Source: a bacterium BMS3Bbin10
GTDB lineage: Bacteria > Pseudomonadota > Alphaproteobacteria > Rhizobiales > Methyloligellaceae
Reading direction: 5' to 3'
DNA: 64,000 nucleotides
Assembly (NCBI GenBank): GCA_002897995.1
Contig: BDTT01000012.1
Span: forward strand, 17,341 to 81,340
Shown here: one piece after another, positions 39,133 to 51,396 of the stretch
How positions within the stretch are numbered: position 1 is the first letter of the stretch
Layout of the letters: each line of letters begins with the position of its first letter
Made by a program: the position numbers and the translations under genes
The notes under the pieces: model-generated
The model's database searches: none
Seen by the model: the letters and a program-made list of their open reading frames with translations, nothing else
What the model was told of the DNA's origin: nothing

Positions 39133-39240
39133 ATGCGCATGACGCGTAAATTGCGGCGCGCGGCGCTGCCGGCCAGGACCAGTCCCTTGCCGGCGACCGG
39201 TGGATCAAACGCAACCAACGCTGACGAGTGGAAGAAATGA
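39133..39240 (+). CDS. Possible 35-aa peptide between ftsA and ftsZ
   Basis: The frame starts one base after the ftsA stop. AAGGAGAG lies 8 nt before its ATG and it ends 7 nt before the ftsZ ATG. The product is basic ([17 protein letters not shown] at its start). It could be a real small protein or a translated spacer that brings ribosomes to ftsZ, whose own Shine-Dalgarno is weak. No homology is recognised. Confidence 0.3.
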   Translation: MRMTRKLRRAALPARTSPLPATGGSNATNADEWKK

Positions 39241-39247
39241 GATCGCT

Positions 39248-40897
39248 ATGACCATTAATCTCAAAGTACCTGACATGACCGAACTCAAGCCGCGCATCAC
39301 CGTGTTCGGCGTTGGCGGCGCCGGCGGCAATGCCGTAAACAACATGATCCAGTCTGGCCTTGAAGGTGTCCAGTTCGTGGTCGCGAACACCGATGCCCAG
39401 GCGCTGGCCATGTCCAGCGCCGAGCGGCGCATCCAGATGGGCGCGCATATTACCGAAGGTCTGGGCGCCGGGTCCAAGCCGGATGTCGGCAGCGCCGCGG
39501 CGGAAGAAGCCATCGCCGACATCAAGGCGCAGCTCTCCGGATCGCATATGGCATTCATAACCGCGGGCATGGGCGGCGGCACGGGCACCGGCGCCGCTCC
39601 CGTCATTGCCAAGGCCTCGTCGGAAGAAGGCATCCTGACGGTCGGCGTTGTCACCAAGCCGTTCCAGTTCGAAGGCAAGCACCGGATGGAGACGGCCATA
39701 ACGGGCCTTGCCGAACTTGAAAAATATGTCGATACGCTGATCGTCATTCCGAACCAGAATCTTTTCCGGGTCGCAACGGAAAAGACGACATTCGCCGACG
39801 CTTTTGCAATGGCGGACCAGGTGCTGCATTCGGGCGTCGCGTGCATTACCGACCTGATGGTCAAGGAAGGGCTTATCAATCTCGACTTCGCCGACGTGAA
39901 AGCGGTCATGGCCGGCATGGGCAAGGCAATGATGGGCACGGGCGAGGCATCGGGCGAGCAACGCGCCAACGAGGCGGCGGAATCGGCCATTTCCAATCCG
40001 CTGCTGGACGATGTTTCCATGCGCGGCGCTACCGGCCTGCTGATTTCCATCACCGGCGGCAACGATCTGACGCTTTACGAAGTCGACGAGGCGGCAAGCC
40101 GGATTCGCGAGGAAGTGGATAGCGGCGCCAATATCATTCTCGGCGCCACCTTTGACCAGAGCCTCGACGGCAAAATCCGCGTGTCCGTGGTTGCGACCGG
40201 TCTGGAAGCGCAGCCCGGCGAGAAAACACAGGAAGAAACCGTAAAGCGGCCCGAGGTGGCCAAGCCGGAAGCCAGCGAGACAATCGCCAAACTGACCGAG
40301 CGCATTGCGGGCCTGCAGCCGCTCGCCGATGCGCCGGCGCGAGCGGACAAACCGGCGGGCGGAACCAAGAAAGCCGCCGATCCGGTCTGGAAGAGCGGTG
40401 AGGACGTCACGATTGAGAAACGCGTGCCCAGGGCCCCGGCCAGGCAGGCGGGCCCGCAAACCCCGGAAGACAAGCAGGCCTCTTTCATACCGCAGCCGCC
40501 CGCCGTCGCCAGGAAAGCGCCGCGGCGCATGCCCAAAGCGGAGGATTTCCCGCCCCATGCCCAGAAGGCATTGAAAGAGCAGGAGGGTAACCAGGACAAA
40601 GCGGGTCTTGAGGCGCAAAAGACGAAGGTCGGCTTTTTCGAACGTCTGACCGGCCGCCGCGGCGCCAAGGCTTCAGAACCTGAGATTGTCCGGGACAATG
40701 AGCCGAGTCTGGGAGCGCCCGAAGACATGGCGGCCGGAAAACCGGCAGGACGGCACAAGGCGGCGGCGCCGACGCCTTCAAAGTCGCGTTTAGGCCGGGC
40801 CGCCGGTACGCCCAAACCATCGAGTGGCCAGGTGGCCATGCAGGAAGAAAATGGAGATTTGGAGATTCCGGCATTCCTGAAGCGCCAGGCGAATTAG
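39248..40897 (+). CDS. ftsZ: Cell division GTPase FtsZ
   Basis: The 549-aa tubulin homologue forms the Z ring. The GTP-binding core (about 14-320) contains [15 protein letters not shown] and the tubulin signature [10 protein letters not shown] (109-118), and the T7 loop [12 protein letters not shown] long, disordered Pro/Ala/Lys-rich linker (about 335-535) follows, as in many alphaproteobacteria, and the C-terminal peptide [12 protein letters not shown] binds FtsA and other partners. The ATG at 39248 gives the usual start; the longer frame from 39200 is rejected. This gene is the functional hub of the cluster. Confidence 0.98.
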   Translation: MTINLKVPDMTELKPRITVFGVGGAGGNAVNNMIQSGLEGVQFVVANTDAQALAMSSAERRIQMGAHITEGLGAGSKPDVGSAAAEEAIADIKAQLSGSHMAFITAGMGGGTGTGAAPVIAKASSEEGILTVGVVTKPFQFEGKHRMETAITGLAELEKYVDTLIVIPNQNLFRVATEKTTFADAFAMADQVLHSGVACITDLMVKEGLINLDFADVKAVMAGMGKAMMGTGEASGEQRANEAAESAISNPLLDDVSMRGATGLLISITGGNDLTLYEVDEAASRIREEVDSGANIILGATFDQSLDGKIRVSVVATGLEAQPGEKTQEETVKRPEVAKPEASETIAKLTERIAGLQPLADAPARADKPAGGTKKAADPVWKSGEDVTIEKRVPRAPARQAGPQTPEDKQASFIPQPPAVARKAPRRMPKAEDFPPHAQKALKEQEGNQDKAGLEAQKTKVGFFERLTGRRGAKASEPEIVRDNEPSLGAPEDMAAGKPAGRHKAAAPTPSKSRLGRAAGTPKPSSGQVAMQEENGDLEIPAFLKRQAN

Positions 40898-41228
40898 GGA
40901 GCAGGGAAGTTATCAAGGTTGGCCGGGAGGGATGCCGGGCTGGAAAATTGGCTGAACTGTGCCGATTTTCCGGCGGATGGCGAACCAGGAGGGTATTGTA
41001 ACAGATTGAAAGTAACCGTGATTTGGCGGGGCATAGAATCGCACGTTATTGTTCCTGCGTGTTGTCTGGGGCACCAACGGGTTACGCGATGCTCTGCAAA
41101 TAAGGTCTGAATGCATCAGGCTCGCAGTCAAGTTAGTCGTAGTTTCCAGTGCCGGGGGCGGCGGAGTCCAGATTGGGGGGGCCAGACCTTTTGTCATGGC
41201 CCGAGTTTTTGGGAACGGCACGTCGATT
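40898..41228. other. ftsZ-lpxC intergenic region, no gene recognised
   Basis: This 331-nt gap probably carries the lpxC promoter. A TAGAAT hexamer at 41034-41039 could be a -10 element but has no good -35. An in-frame extension of lpxC runs back to 41049 but does not resemble LpxC. Confidence 0.4.
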
Positions 41229-42179
41229 ATGAAACACTTGGCTGGAGCACGGCAAACCACCCTTGCAAGTGAAATTGCACTGAATGGTATTGGGGTCCAT
41301 ACGGGCGCTCCGGTTTCCATCCATCTCTCCCCCGCTGACATCAATACCGGAATTTGCTTTGTATTGCCTGATGGCGACGACGGTGAGATTGAACTCCCGG
41401 CGTCAAGCGACGCAATCTCGAATGTGACCTTGTGCACTGTGCTGAGCGACGGAAACGGCGCGAGCGTGGCGACGGTCGAACATCTTCTGGCCGCCGTGCG
41501 TGCGCTTGGGGTCGACAATATCCGCATTGAAATCGACAGCGGTGAAGTGCCGATCATGGATGGCAGTTCGGTGCAATTCGTGGATGCTCTCGACGAGGCC
41601 GGCATTCGCGAGCAGGGTGCGCCCCGGCGCTTTATCAAGGTGCTCAAGCCGGTCCGGATTGAAGATGGCCGGGCTTGGGCCGAATTATCTCCGCATGATG
41701 GTTTCCGCATCGATATCGGCATTGAATTCGATACGCCGCTTATCGGGAATCAGCGCATCCGTCTCGAGATCACTCCCGATACGTTCCGCGATGAGTTGGC
41801 CCGGGCCCGCACCTTCGGCTTCATGAAGGATGTCGAGCGCCTTTGGGCGACCGGCCTGGCGCTGGGTGCGTCACTGGAAAATACGGTCGCAATCGGCGAG
41901 GATCGCGTTATCAATCCTGAAGGATTGCGGTTTGCGGATGAATTTGTCCGTCACAAGGCCCTGGACGCGGTTGGCGATCTTGCGCTCGCCGGAGCGCCAA
42001 TTCTGGGGGCGTACCGGTCACAGCGCGGCGGGCACCGTCTGAACGCCATGGTGCTCAAGGCGCTGCTGGCGGACAGGCATGCGTGGACCTTCGTTGAAGC
42101 GCCCTGGCGTAGGGAAGCTCTGCACGCGGAAGCTGGTTTTGGCGCCGTTGCAGCGAATTTCGCTGCCGATCGAAGCTAG
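41229..42179 (+). CDS. lpxC: UDP-3-O-acyl-N-acetylglucosamine deacetylase LpxC
   Basis: The zinc enzyme (316 aa from 41229) catalyses the committed step of lipid A synthesis. Ligands and catalytic residues are visible in VATVEHLLAAVRAL, DGSSVQFVDAL, FVRHKALDAVGDLALAG (His and Asp) and GGHRLNAMVLKAL. ATGs at 41196 and 41229 are in frame; 41229 gives MKHLAGARQTTLAS, which aligns with the family start. The TAG stop is the first three bases of a 294-bp inverted-repeat element. Confidence 0.95.
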   Translation: MKHLAGARQTTLASEIALNGIGVHTGAPVSIHLSPADINTGICFVLPDGDDGEIELPASSDAISNVTLCTVLSDGNGASVATVEHLLAAVRALGVDNIRIEIDSGEVPIMDGSSVQFVDALDEAGIREQGAPRRFIKVLKPVRIEDGRAWAELSPHDGFRIDIGIEFDTPLIGNQRIRLEITPDTFRDELARARTFGFMKDVERLWATGLALGASLENTVAIGEDRVINPEGLRFADEFVRHKALDAVGDLALAGAPILGAYRSQRGGHRLNAMVLKALLADRHAWTFVEAPWRREALHAEAGFGAVAANFAADRS

Positions 42180-42470
42180 AGCAACTTCCGGCCATACGGA
42201 ATCGTTTGACCGGTTTTTCGCGTTTGCTGGCAAGGCGCGGTTCGCGCCGTGGTCTGGCCGACCGCAAGCGGACCGCAACGCAGTCCGGCGGGCGCGAAAA
42301 ACCGGCCTGTCGTGTCGAAGACGCGCCTCCGGCACGGGTGGTGGGCCAAATCCGCCCATCCGCGGCGTTGCGTCGCTTGCCCAACCAACCAGGTTGCGCT
42401 GCGCACCGCGCCTGGCGGAGTGAGCGGATTGGACTCCATCAAACGGTTCCGTATGGCCGGAAGTTGCTCT
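42177..42470. mobile_element. MITE-like 294-bp element with 33-bp terminal inverted repeats
   Basis: TAGAGCAACTTCCGGCCATACGGAA begins at 42177, and its reverse complement ends at 42470. The arms match over about 33 nt with a single mismatch. A nested pair, CCGGTTTTTCGCG (42210-42222) and CGCGAAAAACCGG (42293-42305), lies inside. No transposase is encoded. The left end supplies the lpxC stop codon. Confidence 0.75.
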
Positions 42471-42761
42471 AATTCCGGAGCGACGCGGAAATTCATCGAT
42501 TTCAGGGTCTGATTTCTCTGCGGCGGGGTTAACTCTGGCTGTTGGTTGTCTATTGCCGTTGCGGCTCAAAATCACCACAATCGCCGTGCTCCAATGCTGG
42601 CGTCTTGCCGGCGACTTCGCTACAAGGGCAGGCCATCACCGGCGGGGTGCGCCGCGTGCCTGGCTTCGGGCACCACTTGGAGTATTTCGGGCGCCACTTG
42701 GAGTACAAAGTGGCTTGGAGTACAAAGTGGCAAAGGCGGTTCCGCCGCAGGGTTTCATTGG
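42471..42761. other. bamD upstream region with short tandem repeats
   Basis: No gene is recognised. Between about 42671 and 42731 the sequence repeats CACTTGGAGTA three times, the last two as CTTGGAGTACAAAGTGG. CCACTT and AAGTGG also pair as small hairpins. The bamD promoter should lie in this region but was not identified. Confidence 0.5.
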
Positions 42762-43610
42762 ATGAGAGCGGTGATTGAACGTTTGCCCCACAGATTTCCA
42801 CTCATTGTCATGCTCTTGTTCGCCGCTGTTCTGAGTGGCTGCGCCTCACGCGGTGACAAGTCCGATATCGGCAGCGGGGATCCGCCGGAAGTCATTTACG
42901 CTGAAGCCGACAAGCTCATGGACAAGAGCAGGTTCATTGATGCCGCCAAGAAATTCGAGGAAGTTGACCGCGATCATCCCTATTCGCCTTACGCTCGCCG
43001 GGCCATCGCCATGTCCGCATTCTCCTATTACAAGGCCGGCATGTATTCTGAAGCGATCCAGGCGGCCAAGCGCTACACGACCCTGCATCCCGGCACAAAG
43101 GAATCGGCGCTCGCGCAAAATATTATAGCCATGTCCTATTATGACCGGATCACCGATCCCTCACGCGACCAGGGCCGGACCAGGGAGGCGTTGAAGGAGC
43201 TGCAGACCCTTGTGCGCCGTTATCCGAACAGCATCTATGCCGTCAAGGCGCGCAACCGCATCAAGATAACCACGGACATGCTGGCGGCTGCGGAAATGAA
43301 AGTGGGCCGCTATTATCTGACCCAGAAAACTTATCTGGCCGCCATCAACCGTTACCGTACCGTCATCACGAAGTATCAGACGACCGCGCAGGTTGAAGAA
43401 GCCTTGATGCGTGTCGCGGAAGCCTATATGGCGCTAGGTATAAAGGCAGAGGCACAGACGGCCACGGCCGTTCTTGGACACAACTTCCCGGAAAGCAAGT
43501 GGTATCAGTACGCATACAAGCTTCTGAAAACCGATGGTCTGGAGCCGCGGGAAAGCAAGACTTCATGGATCAGCCGTGCCTGGCGCAACGTGAAACCGGG
43601 CTCCGGGTAA
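42762..43610 (+). CDS. bamD: Outer membrane assembly lipoprotein BamD
   Basis: The 282-aa lipoprotein belongs to the BAM complex that inserts beta-barrel proteins. It has a signal peptide with lipobox VLSGC27 and TPR repeats beginning DPPEVIYAEADKLMDKSRF and continuing through DHPYSPYARRAIAMSAFSYY and TLHPGTKESALAQNIIAMSY. The open frame extends far upstream through a repeat-rich region, so the ATG at 42762, which yields a proper signal peptide, is preferred. Its place between lpxC and recN is typical for alphaproteobacteria. Confidence 0.94.
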   Translation: MRAVIERLPHRFPLIVMLLFAAVLSGCASRGDKSDIGSGDPPEVIYAEADKLMDKSRFIDAAKKFEEVDRDHPYSPYARRAIAMSAFSYYKAGMYSEAIQAAKRYTTLHPGTKESALAQNIIAMSYYDRITDPSRDQGRTREALKELQTLVRRYPNSIYAVKARNRIKITTDMLAAAEMKVGRYYLTQKTYLAAINRYRTVITKYQTTAQVEEALMRVAEAYMALGIKAEAQTATAVLGHNFPESKWYQYAYKLLKTDGLEPRESKTSWISRAWRNVKPGSG

Positions 43611-43701
43611 GCACATTTTCGTTCTGGCCGGGCCGCACGCTCCGCCAGGCGGGGATTTCGATCGAGACGAAAAATACTCCAGCATGTTTTAAGAGGGCGA
43701 A

Positions 43702-47501
<3,800 letters not shown>

Positions 47502-47504
<3 letters not shown>

Positions 47505-47562
47505 AGTGCTTCCGGAAAAGTGGGAACCGGTTTTCCGATAAGAAGCACGGCAAAAAACTCTA
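47502..47562. repeat. Palindromic element (AAGTGGGAACCGGTTTTCC family), short version
   Basis: TAAAGTGCTTCC...AAGTGGGAACCGGTTTTCCGATAAGAAGCACGG...ACTCTA lies directly after ligA. The core AACCGGTTTTCCGATAAGAAGCACG recurs, inverted, at 51450-51497 and 62950-62997. The ends TAAAG and CTCTA match those copies. Its first triplet is the ligA stop. Confidence 0.8.
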
Positions 47563-47575
47563 CCGCCCTTAAACC

Positions 47576-47943
47576 GTTATTCCGGCGAAGGCCGGAATCC
47601 AGTTACAGTGGGGCGATGGAGCGAAAGCCTTGCGTCTACATCCTCGCCAGCAAGCGAAATGGGACACTGTATACCGGCGTGACGAGTAATCTTCCCCAAC
47701 GCATACACCAACATCGGATGGGGGCGGTTCCGGGTTTCTCAAAAATGTATGATGTTCGCAGCCTTGTGTATTTCGAAATGCACGAGACGATGGAAGCTGC
47801 GATCACGCGTGAAAAACAAATCAAGGAATGGAACCGCGCTTGGAAACTGCGGTTGATCGAAGGGGCCAATCCGGAATGGTGTGATCTCTACGACGAGATA
47901 TGCAGATAGGCTGAACTGGATTCCGGCCTCCGCCGGAATGACG
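47576..47943. mobile_element. 368-bp unit: GIY-YIG gene bracketed by 29-bp inverted repeats
   Basis: The left repeat (47576-47604, GTTATTCCGGCGAAGGCCGG then AATCCAGTT) and the right repeat (47915-47943, inverted) match at 27 of 29 positions. The gene occupies almost all the space between, starting 11 nt after the left repeat and stopping 5 nt before the right one. The same palindrome, without a gene, forms the doublet at 17021-17111. Confidence 0.6.
47616..47909 (+). CDS. Small GIY-YIG nuclease-family protein
   Basis: The 97-aa protein has the single-domain GIY-YIG fold of the COG2827/YhbQ group. CVYILASKRNGTLYTGVTSN holds the two beta-strand motifs, IHQHRMG supplies the catalytic arginine region and AAITREKQIKEWNRAWK the metal-binding glutamate and following helix. 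Such proteins are predicted endonucleases; a cellular function is not settled. The ATG at 47616 is chosen because the longer frame reads through the left repeat. Inverted repeats of a REP-like palindrome flank the gene closely on both sides, suggesting that gene and repeats form a unit. Confidence 0.85.
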   Translation: MERKPCVYILASKRNGTLYTGVTSNLPQRIHQHRMGAVPGFSKMYDVRSLVYFEMHETMEAAITREKQIKEWNRAWKLRLIEGANPEWCDLYDEICR

Positions 47944-47963
47944 GATTGAGATACGGTATGTAT

Positions 47964-48287
47964 TTATTTCAGTGGACACAAACCTGCGGACAACCACTCT
48001 AATTTACATGTCCACTCCCAACCATCCACCATCGCTACCGCGACTGCGGCAGATACCGCAGTTATGGCAATTGTTCGCTCCGGCCAGCGCAGTTTGAATT
48101 CTTTTACCTCGACAGGTCTGCCATCCCAGTATATGCGACCAAATCTATCGATTCCCAAGCAGTCTATCTCATCCATTCCGATGGTGCGCACTCCATTGGG
48201 CCATCCAGCCTTGTTCGCATGCCAGAACGGGATTTCTCGAAGCTCCTCCTCTCGGTCTCGGAGGAGCTTCTGATTATTTGATGACAT
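47964..48287 (-). CDS. Hypothetical protein with one predicted membrane span
   Basis: The 107-aa protein has a charged N-terminal region (KLLRDREEELREIPFWHANK), a middle containing GIDRFGRIYWDGRPVEVKEF, and one hydrophobic span TIAITAVSAAVAVAMVDGW (about 72-90). GAGGATTTAAATC precedes the ATG. An inverted repeat, AAGCTCCTCC/GGAGGAGCTT, lies within its first codons and could hide or expose translation. I recognise no family. It may be co-transcribed with the SDR gene only in the opposite sense of function; its context says little. Confidence 0.55.
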   Translation of the reverse strand: MSSNNQKLLRDREEELREIPFWHANKAGWPNGVRTIGMDEIDCLGIDRFGRIYWDGRPVEVKEFKLRWPERTIAITAVSAAVAVAMVDGWEWTCKLEWLSAGLCPLK

Positions 48288-48323
48288 GATTTAAATCCTC
48301 GCTTTGACAACCTAACAGAAGCG

Positions 48324-49070
48324 CTACCGCCCTCCGGTGACTTCCACAATCGATCCGGTCGTGTATGACGCGTCATCCCCGGCCAGCCATAAAATGGCCT
48401 TTGCGACCTCGTCAGCTGTGCCCGCGCGCTGCATCGGTATCGCGCCCTTCATGCGCTCGGGGCGGCCGGGCTCCCCGGCGGCGATATGAATGTCGGTGGT
48501 GATGAGACCGGCGGCGACGGCATTCACCCGGATGCCTTCCGCGGCCACCTCTTTTGCCAGTCCCAAGGTCATCGTGTCGATTGCGCCTTTGGAAGCCGCA
48601 TAGTCGATGAATTCGTTCGGGCTGCCGATTCTGGAGGCCTTGGAGGTCAGGTTCACAATTGCCCCACCCTTGCCGCCATATCTGGTCGACATGCGCCTGA
48701 CCGCTTCGCGGGCGCACAGGAAGGAGCCGCGCACATTGACGCCGAAGACGCGGTCGATGCGCGCCGCGCTCATTTCATCGAGCCGCATCTGCGTCTCCAG
48801 AATGCCGGCATTGTTGACGAGGACTGACAGGGTCCCGAGTTTCTCATCGACCGTTTCGAATATCCGCAGGACATCGGCTTCCCGCGCCACGTCTCCTTGC
48901 ACAGCGATGGCCACGCCGCCGCTCGCTTCGATGTCGGCGACGACTGAATTTGCGGCGTTCGCGTTGCGGCAAGAATTGACCGCCACGGCGTAGCCCTGCT
49001 CTCCCGCCAGCCGCGCCGTCGCCGCGCCAATGCCGCGCGATGCGCCGGTTATGAGCATTACTTTTGTCAT
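48324..49070 (-). CDS. Short-chain dehydrogenase/reductase (SDR)
   Basis: The 248-aa classical SDR has the NAD(P) loop TGASRGIGAATA (residues 8-19), the NNAG motif in LVNNAGILE, catalytic Ser in NLTSKAS, and Y-x-x-x-K as DYAASKGA. The C-terminus SYTTGSIVEVTGGR is typical. Ser/Tyr/Lys are all present, so it should be active. The cofactor loop VNSCRNANAA suggests NADP preference, which is an inference. Members reduce glucose, 3-oxoacyl or related substrates; the true substrate is unknown. It is next to aminopeptidase P on the same strand but separated by a hairpin repeat. Confidence 0.88.
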   Translation of the reverse strand: MTKVMLITGASRGIGAATARLAGEQGYAVAVNSCRNANAANSVVADIEASGGVAIAVQGDVAREADVLRIFETVDEKLGTLSVLVNNAGILETQMRLDEMSAARIDRVFGVNVRGSFLCAREAVRRMSTRYGGKGGAIVNLTSKASRIGSPNEFIDYAASKGAIDTMTLGLAKEVAAEGIRVNAVAAGLITTDIHIAAGEPGRPERMKGAIPMQRAGTADEVAKAILWLAGDDASYTTGSIVEVTGGR

Positions 49071-49092
49071 TCAAGAGCCTTCATTTATTCGA

Positions 49093-49160
49093 CCCCCTCA
49101 CCCCAACCCTCTCCCCCAGGGGGAGAGGGAGGGACCCGCGTCAGCGGGAGGGTGAGGGGG
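49093..49160. repeat. Nested C/G palindromic repeat
   Basis: The outer arms CCCCCTCACCC (49093-49103) and GGGTGAGGGGG (49150-49160) enclose an inner hairpin CCCTCTCCCCC/GGGGGAGAGGG (49107-49129). It belongs to the family seen at 13131-13243 and inside the oxoprolinase gene. Here it separates the SDR and aminopeptidase P genes. Confidence 0.8.
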
Positions 49161-49178
49161 CAAGCAATACGAAAATCA

Positions 49179-50993
49179 TTACAGCGGAGCGCAAGCCGCC
49201 CCCAGCCAGGCTTTGTCCTTACCCTTCAGCTCCGGGCCGATCTCCCTGAGCACCCGCGCATGATAGGCATTGAGCCATTTGAGTTCGCGGGCCGTCAGCA
49301 TCGACACATCGATCAGACGCCGGTCGATGGGGGCGAGGGTGAGGGTCCCGAAGCTCATCATGGGTCTCTCGCCCCCTTTCACCTTTCGCAAGGGCGCGAC
49401 CAGCACCAGATTTTCGATGCGGATGCCGTATTTCCCCGCGCGGTAATACCCGGGCTCATTGGAGCAGATCATGCCCGGTTCAAGCGCTACCGTGCCGAGC
49501 TTTGAAATGCGCTGCGGGCCTTCATGGACGCTCAGATAGCTTCCCACGCCATGGCCCGCGCCATGATCGAAATCGAGGCCCGCGTCCCACAGGGCCACCC
49601 GCGCCAGCGGATCGAGGTCCACGCCCCGCGTGTTCTTGGGAAAGCGCGCGGCGGCCAGCGCGATATGACCCTTGAGTACGAGGGTGAAATGACGCCGCAT
49701 TTCGCGGGTAGGCTCTCCAATAGCAATCGTGCGCGTGATGTCGGTGGTGCCGTCGAGATACTGGGCGCCGGAATCGACCAGATAAAGCGTGCCCGGTTCA
49801 AGGACTGCATTGGTCGCTTCGCTGACGCGGTAATGCACGATCGCGCCATTTGCGCCCGCGCCGGAGATGGTGTCGAAACTGATTTCCTTCAACGCGCCGG
49901 TTTGCCTGCGAAAGCCTTCCAGCTTTTTCGTCACGCCGATTTCATCGAGCGTGCCCGATGGCGCCCTGGCATCGAGCCAGGCGAGAAAACGGCACATGGC
50001 GACGCCGTCGCGCCTGTGCGCGGTGCGGGTCCCGGCAATCTCCGTCCTGTTCTTTCTTGCCTTGAGAGCGAGGCAGGGATCGGCGCCGTGAATGATTTGC
50101 GCGCCCGCCTCATCGAGCCGATCGGCAAACCACCGGGAGGCGGTTTCGGGGTCGAGCAGCACTCGCGACTTGGCCTTGCCGAGGGCGGCGAGCGCGGCGG
50201 GGAGATCATCGGGCTTGCGGAGTGCCACATCCTGTTCCAGCACCTTGCGGACATCTGGGGTCAACTTTTTTGACGCAATGAAAAGCTCCGGGCGGCCCTT
50301 GGCCGGGAGAATGGCGAAGCACAGGGCAAGAGGCGTGTGCGGGACATCGCGCCCGCGAATGTTCACCAGCCAGGCGATGGATTCCGGCATTGTCAAAATG
50401 ACGGCGGCCGCCTTGTTCTTCCTCAGTGTTTTACGGACGCGGGCAATCTTTCTGGAGGCCGGCTCGCCGGCGAACTCCAGCGGGTGGAGGACAACGGGCG
50501 TGACTGGCGGCGGCGGGCGATCCTCCCAAATCGCATCGACCGGATTGTCTTCCTGAGGAGCAAGGACCGCGCCGGCCTCGCAAACCGCCTCTTCCATTTT
50601 CCGGATCGCCTTGACGGAGTGCAGCCGCGGGTCATAGCCAAGCGCATCACCCTTTTTCAGATGCGCCTTGACCCAGTCGGACGATTTGTTTTGCGGAACT
50701 CGAAGGATTTCAAAGATGCGGGTATCCACCTGTTCGGGCGCCTGAAGCGTGTAGCGGCCATCGACGAAGAGTGCGGCGCTTTCGCGCGCGACAACGGCCA
50801 GGCCCGCGGAACCGGTAAAGCCCGTGAGCCAGGACAAACGCTCCGCACAGGCAGGCACATATTCATTCTGGTGCTCGTCCGCGCGCGGCACCAGAAACGC
50901 CGCCAGCTTGCGCGCCCTGAGCGCCTTGCGCAGCCGGGCAACGCGGGTTTTGACCTTTGACGGGTCGGAAGTGTCTTCGAAAGTTTGAAACAT
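49179..50993 (-). CDS. Xaa-Pro aminopeptidase (aminopeptidase P, M24B, long form)
   Basis: The 604-aa enzyme removes N-terminal residues preceding proline. It has the three-domain long form known from eukaryotic XPNPEP1 and alphaproteobacteria: two creatinase-like N-terminal domains (LRARKLAAFLVPRADEHQNE) and a C-terminal pita-bread domain. The metal ligands are in YLVDSGAQYLDGTTDITR, DFDHGAGHGVGSYLSVHEG and SNEPGYYRAGKYGIRIENL. The frame is open to 51074, but the ATG at 50993 follows AGGATCCTGCTC and gives MFQTFEDTSD, a normal start. Cytoplasmic, with two Mn2+ or similar ions. Confidence 0.93.
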   Translation of the reverse strand: MFQTFEDTSDPSKVKTRVARLRKALRARKLAAFLVPRADEHQNEYVPACAERLSWLTGFTGSAGLAVVARESAALFVDGRYTLQAPEQVDTRIFEILRVPQNKSSDWVKAHLKKGDALGYDPRLHSVKAIRKMEEAVCEAGAVLAPQEDNPVDAIWEDRPPPPVTPVVLHPLEFAGEPASRKIARVRKTLRKNKAAAVILTMPESIAWLVNIRGRDVPHTPLALCFAILPAKGRPELFIASKKLTPDVRKVLEQDVALRKPDDLPAALAALGKAKSRVLLDPETASRWFADRLDEAGAQIIHGADPCLALKARKNRTEIAGTRTAHRRDGVAMCRFLAWLDARAPSGTLDEIGVTKKLEGFRRQTGALKEISFDTISGAGANGAIVHYRVSEATNAVLEPGTLYLVDSGAQYLDGTTDITRTIAIGEPTREMRRHFTLVLKGHIALAAARFPKNTRGVDLDPLARVALWDAGLDFDHGAGHGVGSYLSVHEGPQRISKLGTVALEPGMICSNEPGYYRAGKYGIRIENLVLVAPLRKVKGGERPMMSFGTLTLAPIDRRLIDVSMLTARELKWLNAYHARVLREIGPELKGKDKAWLGAACAPL

Positions 50994-51174
50994 GAGCAGG
51001 ATCCTGACCCGGGCTTTGTACGCGCTGGCTTGTCTCCGATCAACGCGCGCCATGCATCTGACGCGTTGCTGCATTGCAGCAATAACGGCTACTGCGAAAG
51101 TCTGTATGCCCTATATTTAGGTCAATATTGCTGACCCTATTTGGACAGCAGAACTCCAATCGGAGGGTATTGCC

Positions 51175-51396
51175 ATGACAGCAACGACCTATACGAATCT
51201 TCCCGGCTCCAGGCCCGGCCTATCGTTCGGCGGGCGGCTCGGCCGCTTTTTCTGGCGCATGATCGAAGCGCAGGAGCAGCGTATCACCAGACGGGTTGAG
51301 AAAATTTTCAGCACGTATGACGACGCCACTTTGAAGAAAATCGGCTATACCGCCGCCGAGATCGCACGGTTGCGCAAGCAGCACCGTGCGGGCTAG
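51175..51396 (+). CDS. DUF1127 (YjiS-like) small protein
   Basis: The 73-aa basic protein ends in the characteristic C-terminal helix pair RFFWRMIEAQEQRITRR... followed by STYDDATLKKIGYTAAEIARL, which matches the DUF1127 pattern of a short domain with a conserved tryptophan, aspartate and (I/L)G(Y/L)xxxEI end. Some DUF1127 proteins in alphaproteobacteria bind RNA or affect phosphate, carbon or arginine regulation. CGGAGGGTATTGCC is a strong ribosome site. The TAG stop is the first triplet of a 104-bp repeat element. Confidence 0.78.
   Translation: MTATTYTNLPGSRPGLSFGGRLGRFFWRMIEAQEQRITRRVEKIFSTYDDATLKKIGYTAAEIARLRKQHRAG

Noticed and set aside
37674..39218. Open frame of 514 codons on the minus strand
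   Set aside because: It lies antisense to ftsA, whose product is certain. High GC makes long antisense frames common here, and the translation has no recognisable motif.
38855..40618. Open frame of 587 codons on the minus strand
   Set aside because: It is antisense to ftsZ and the end of ftsA. It is composition-driven, with no start signal or family.
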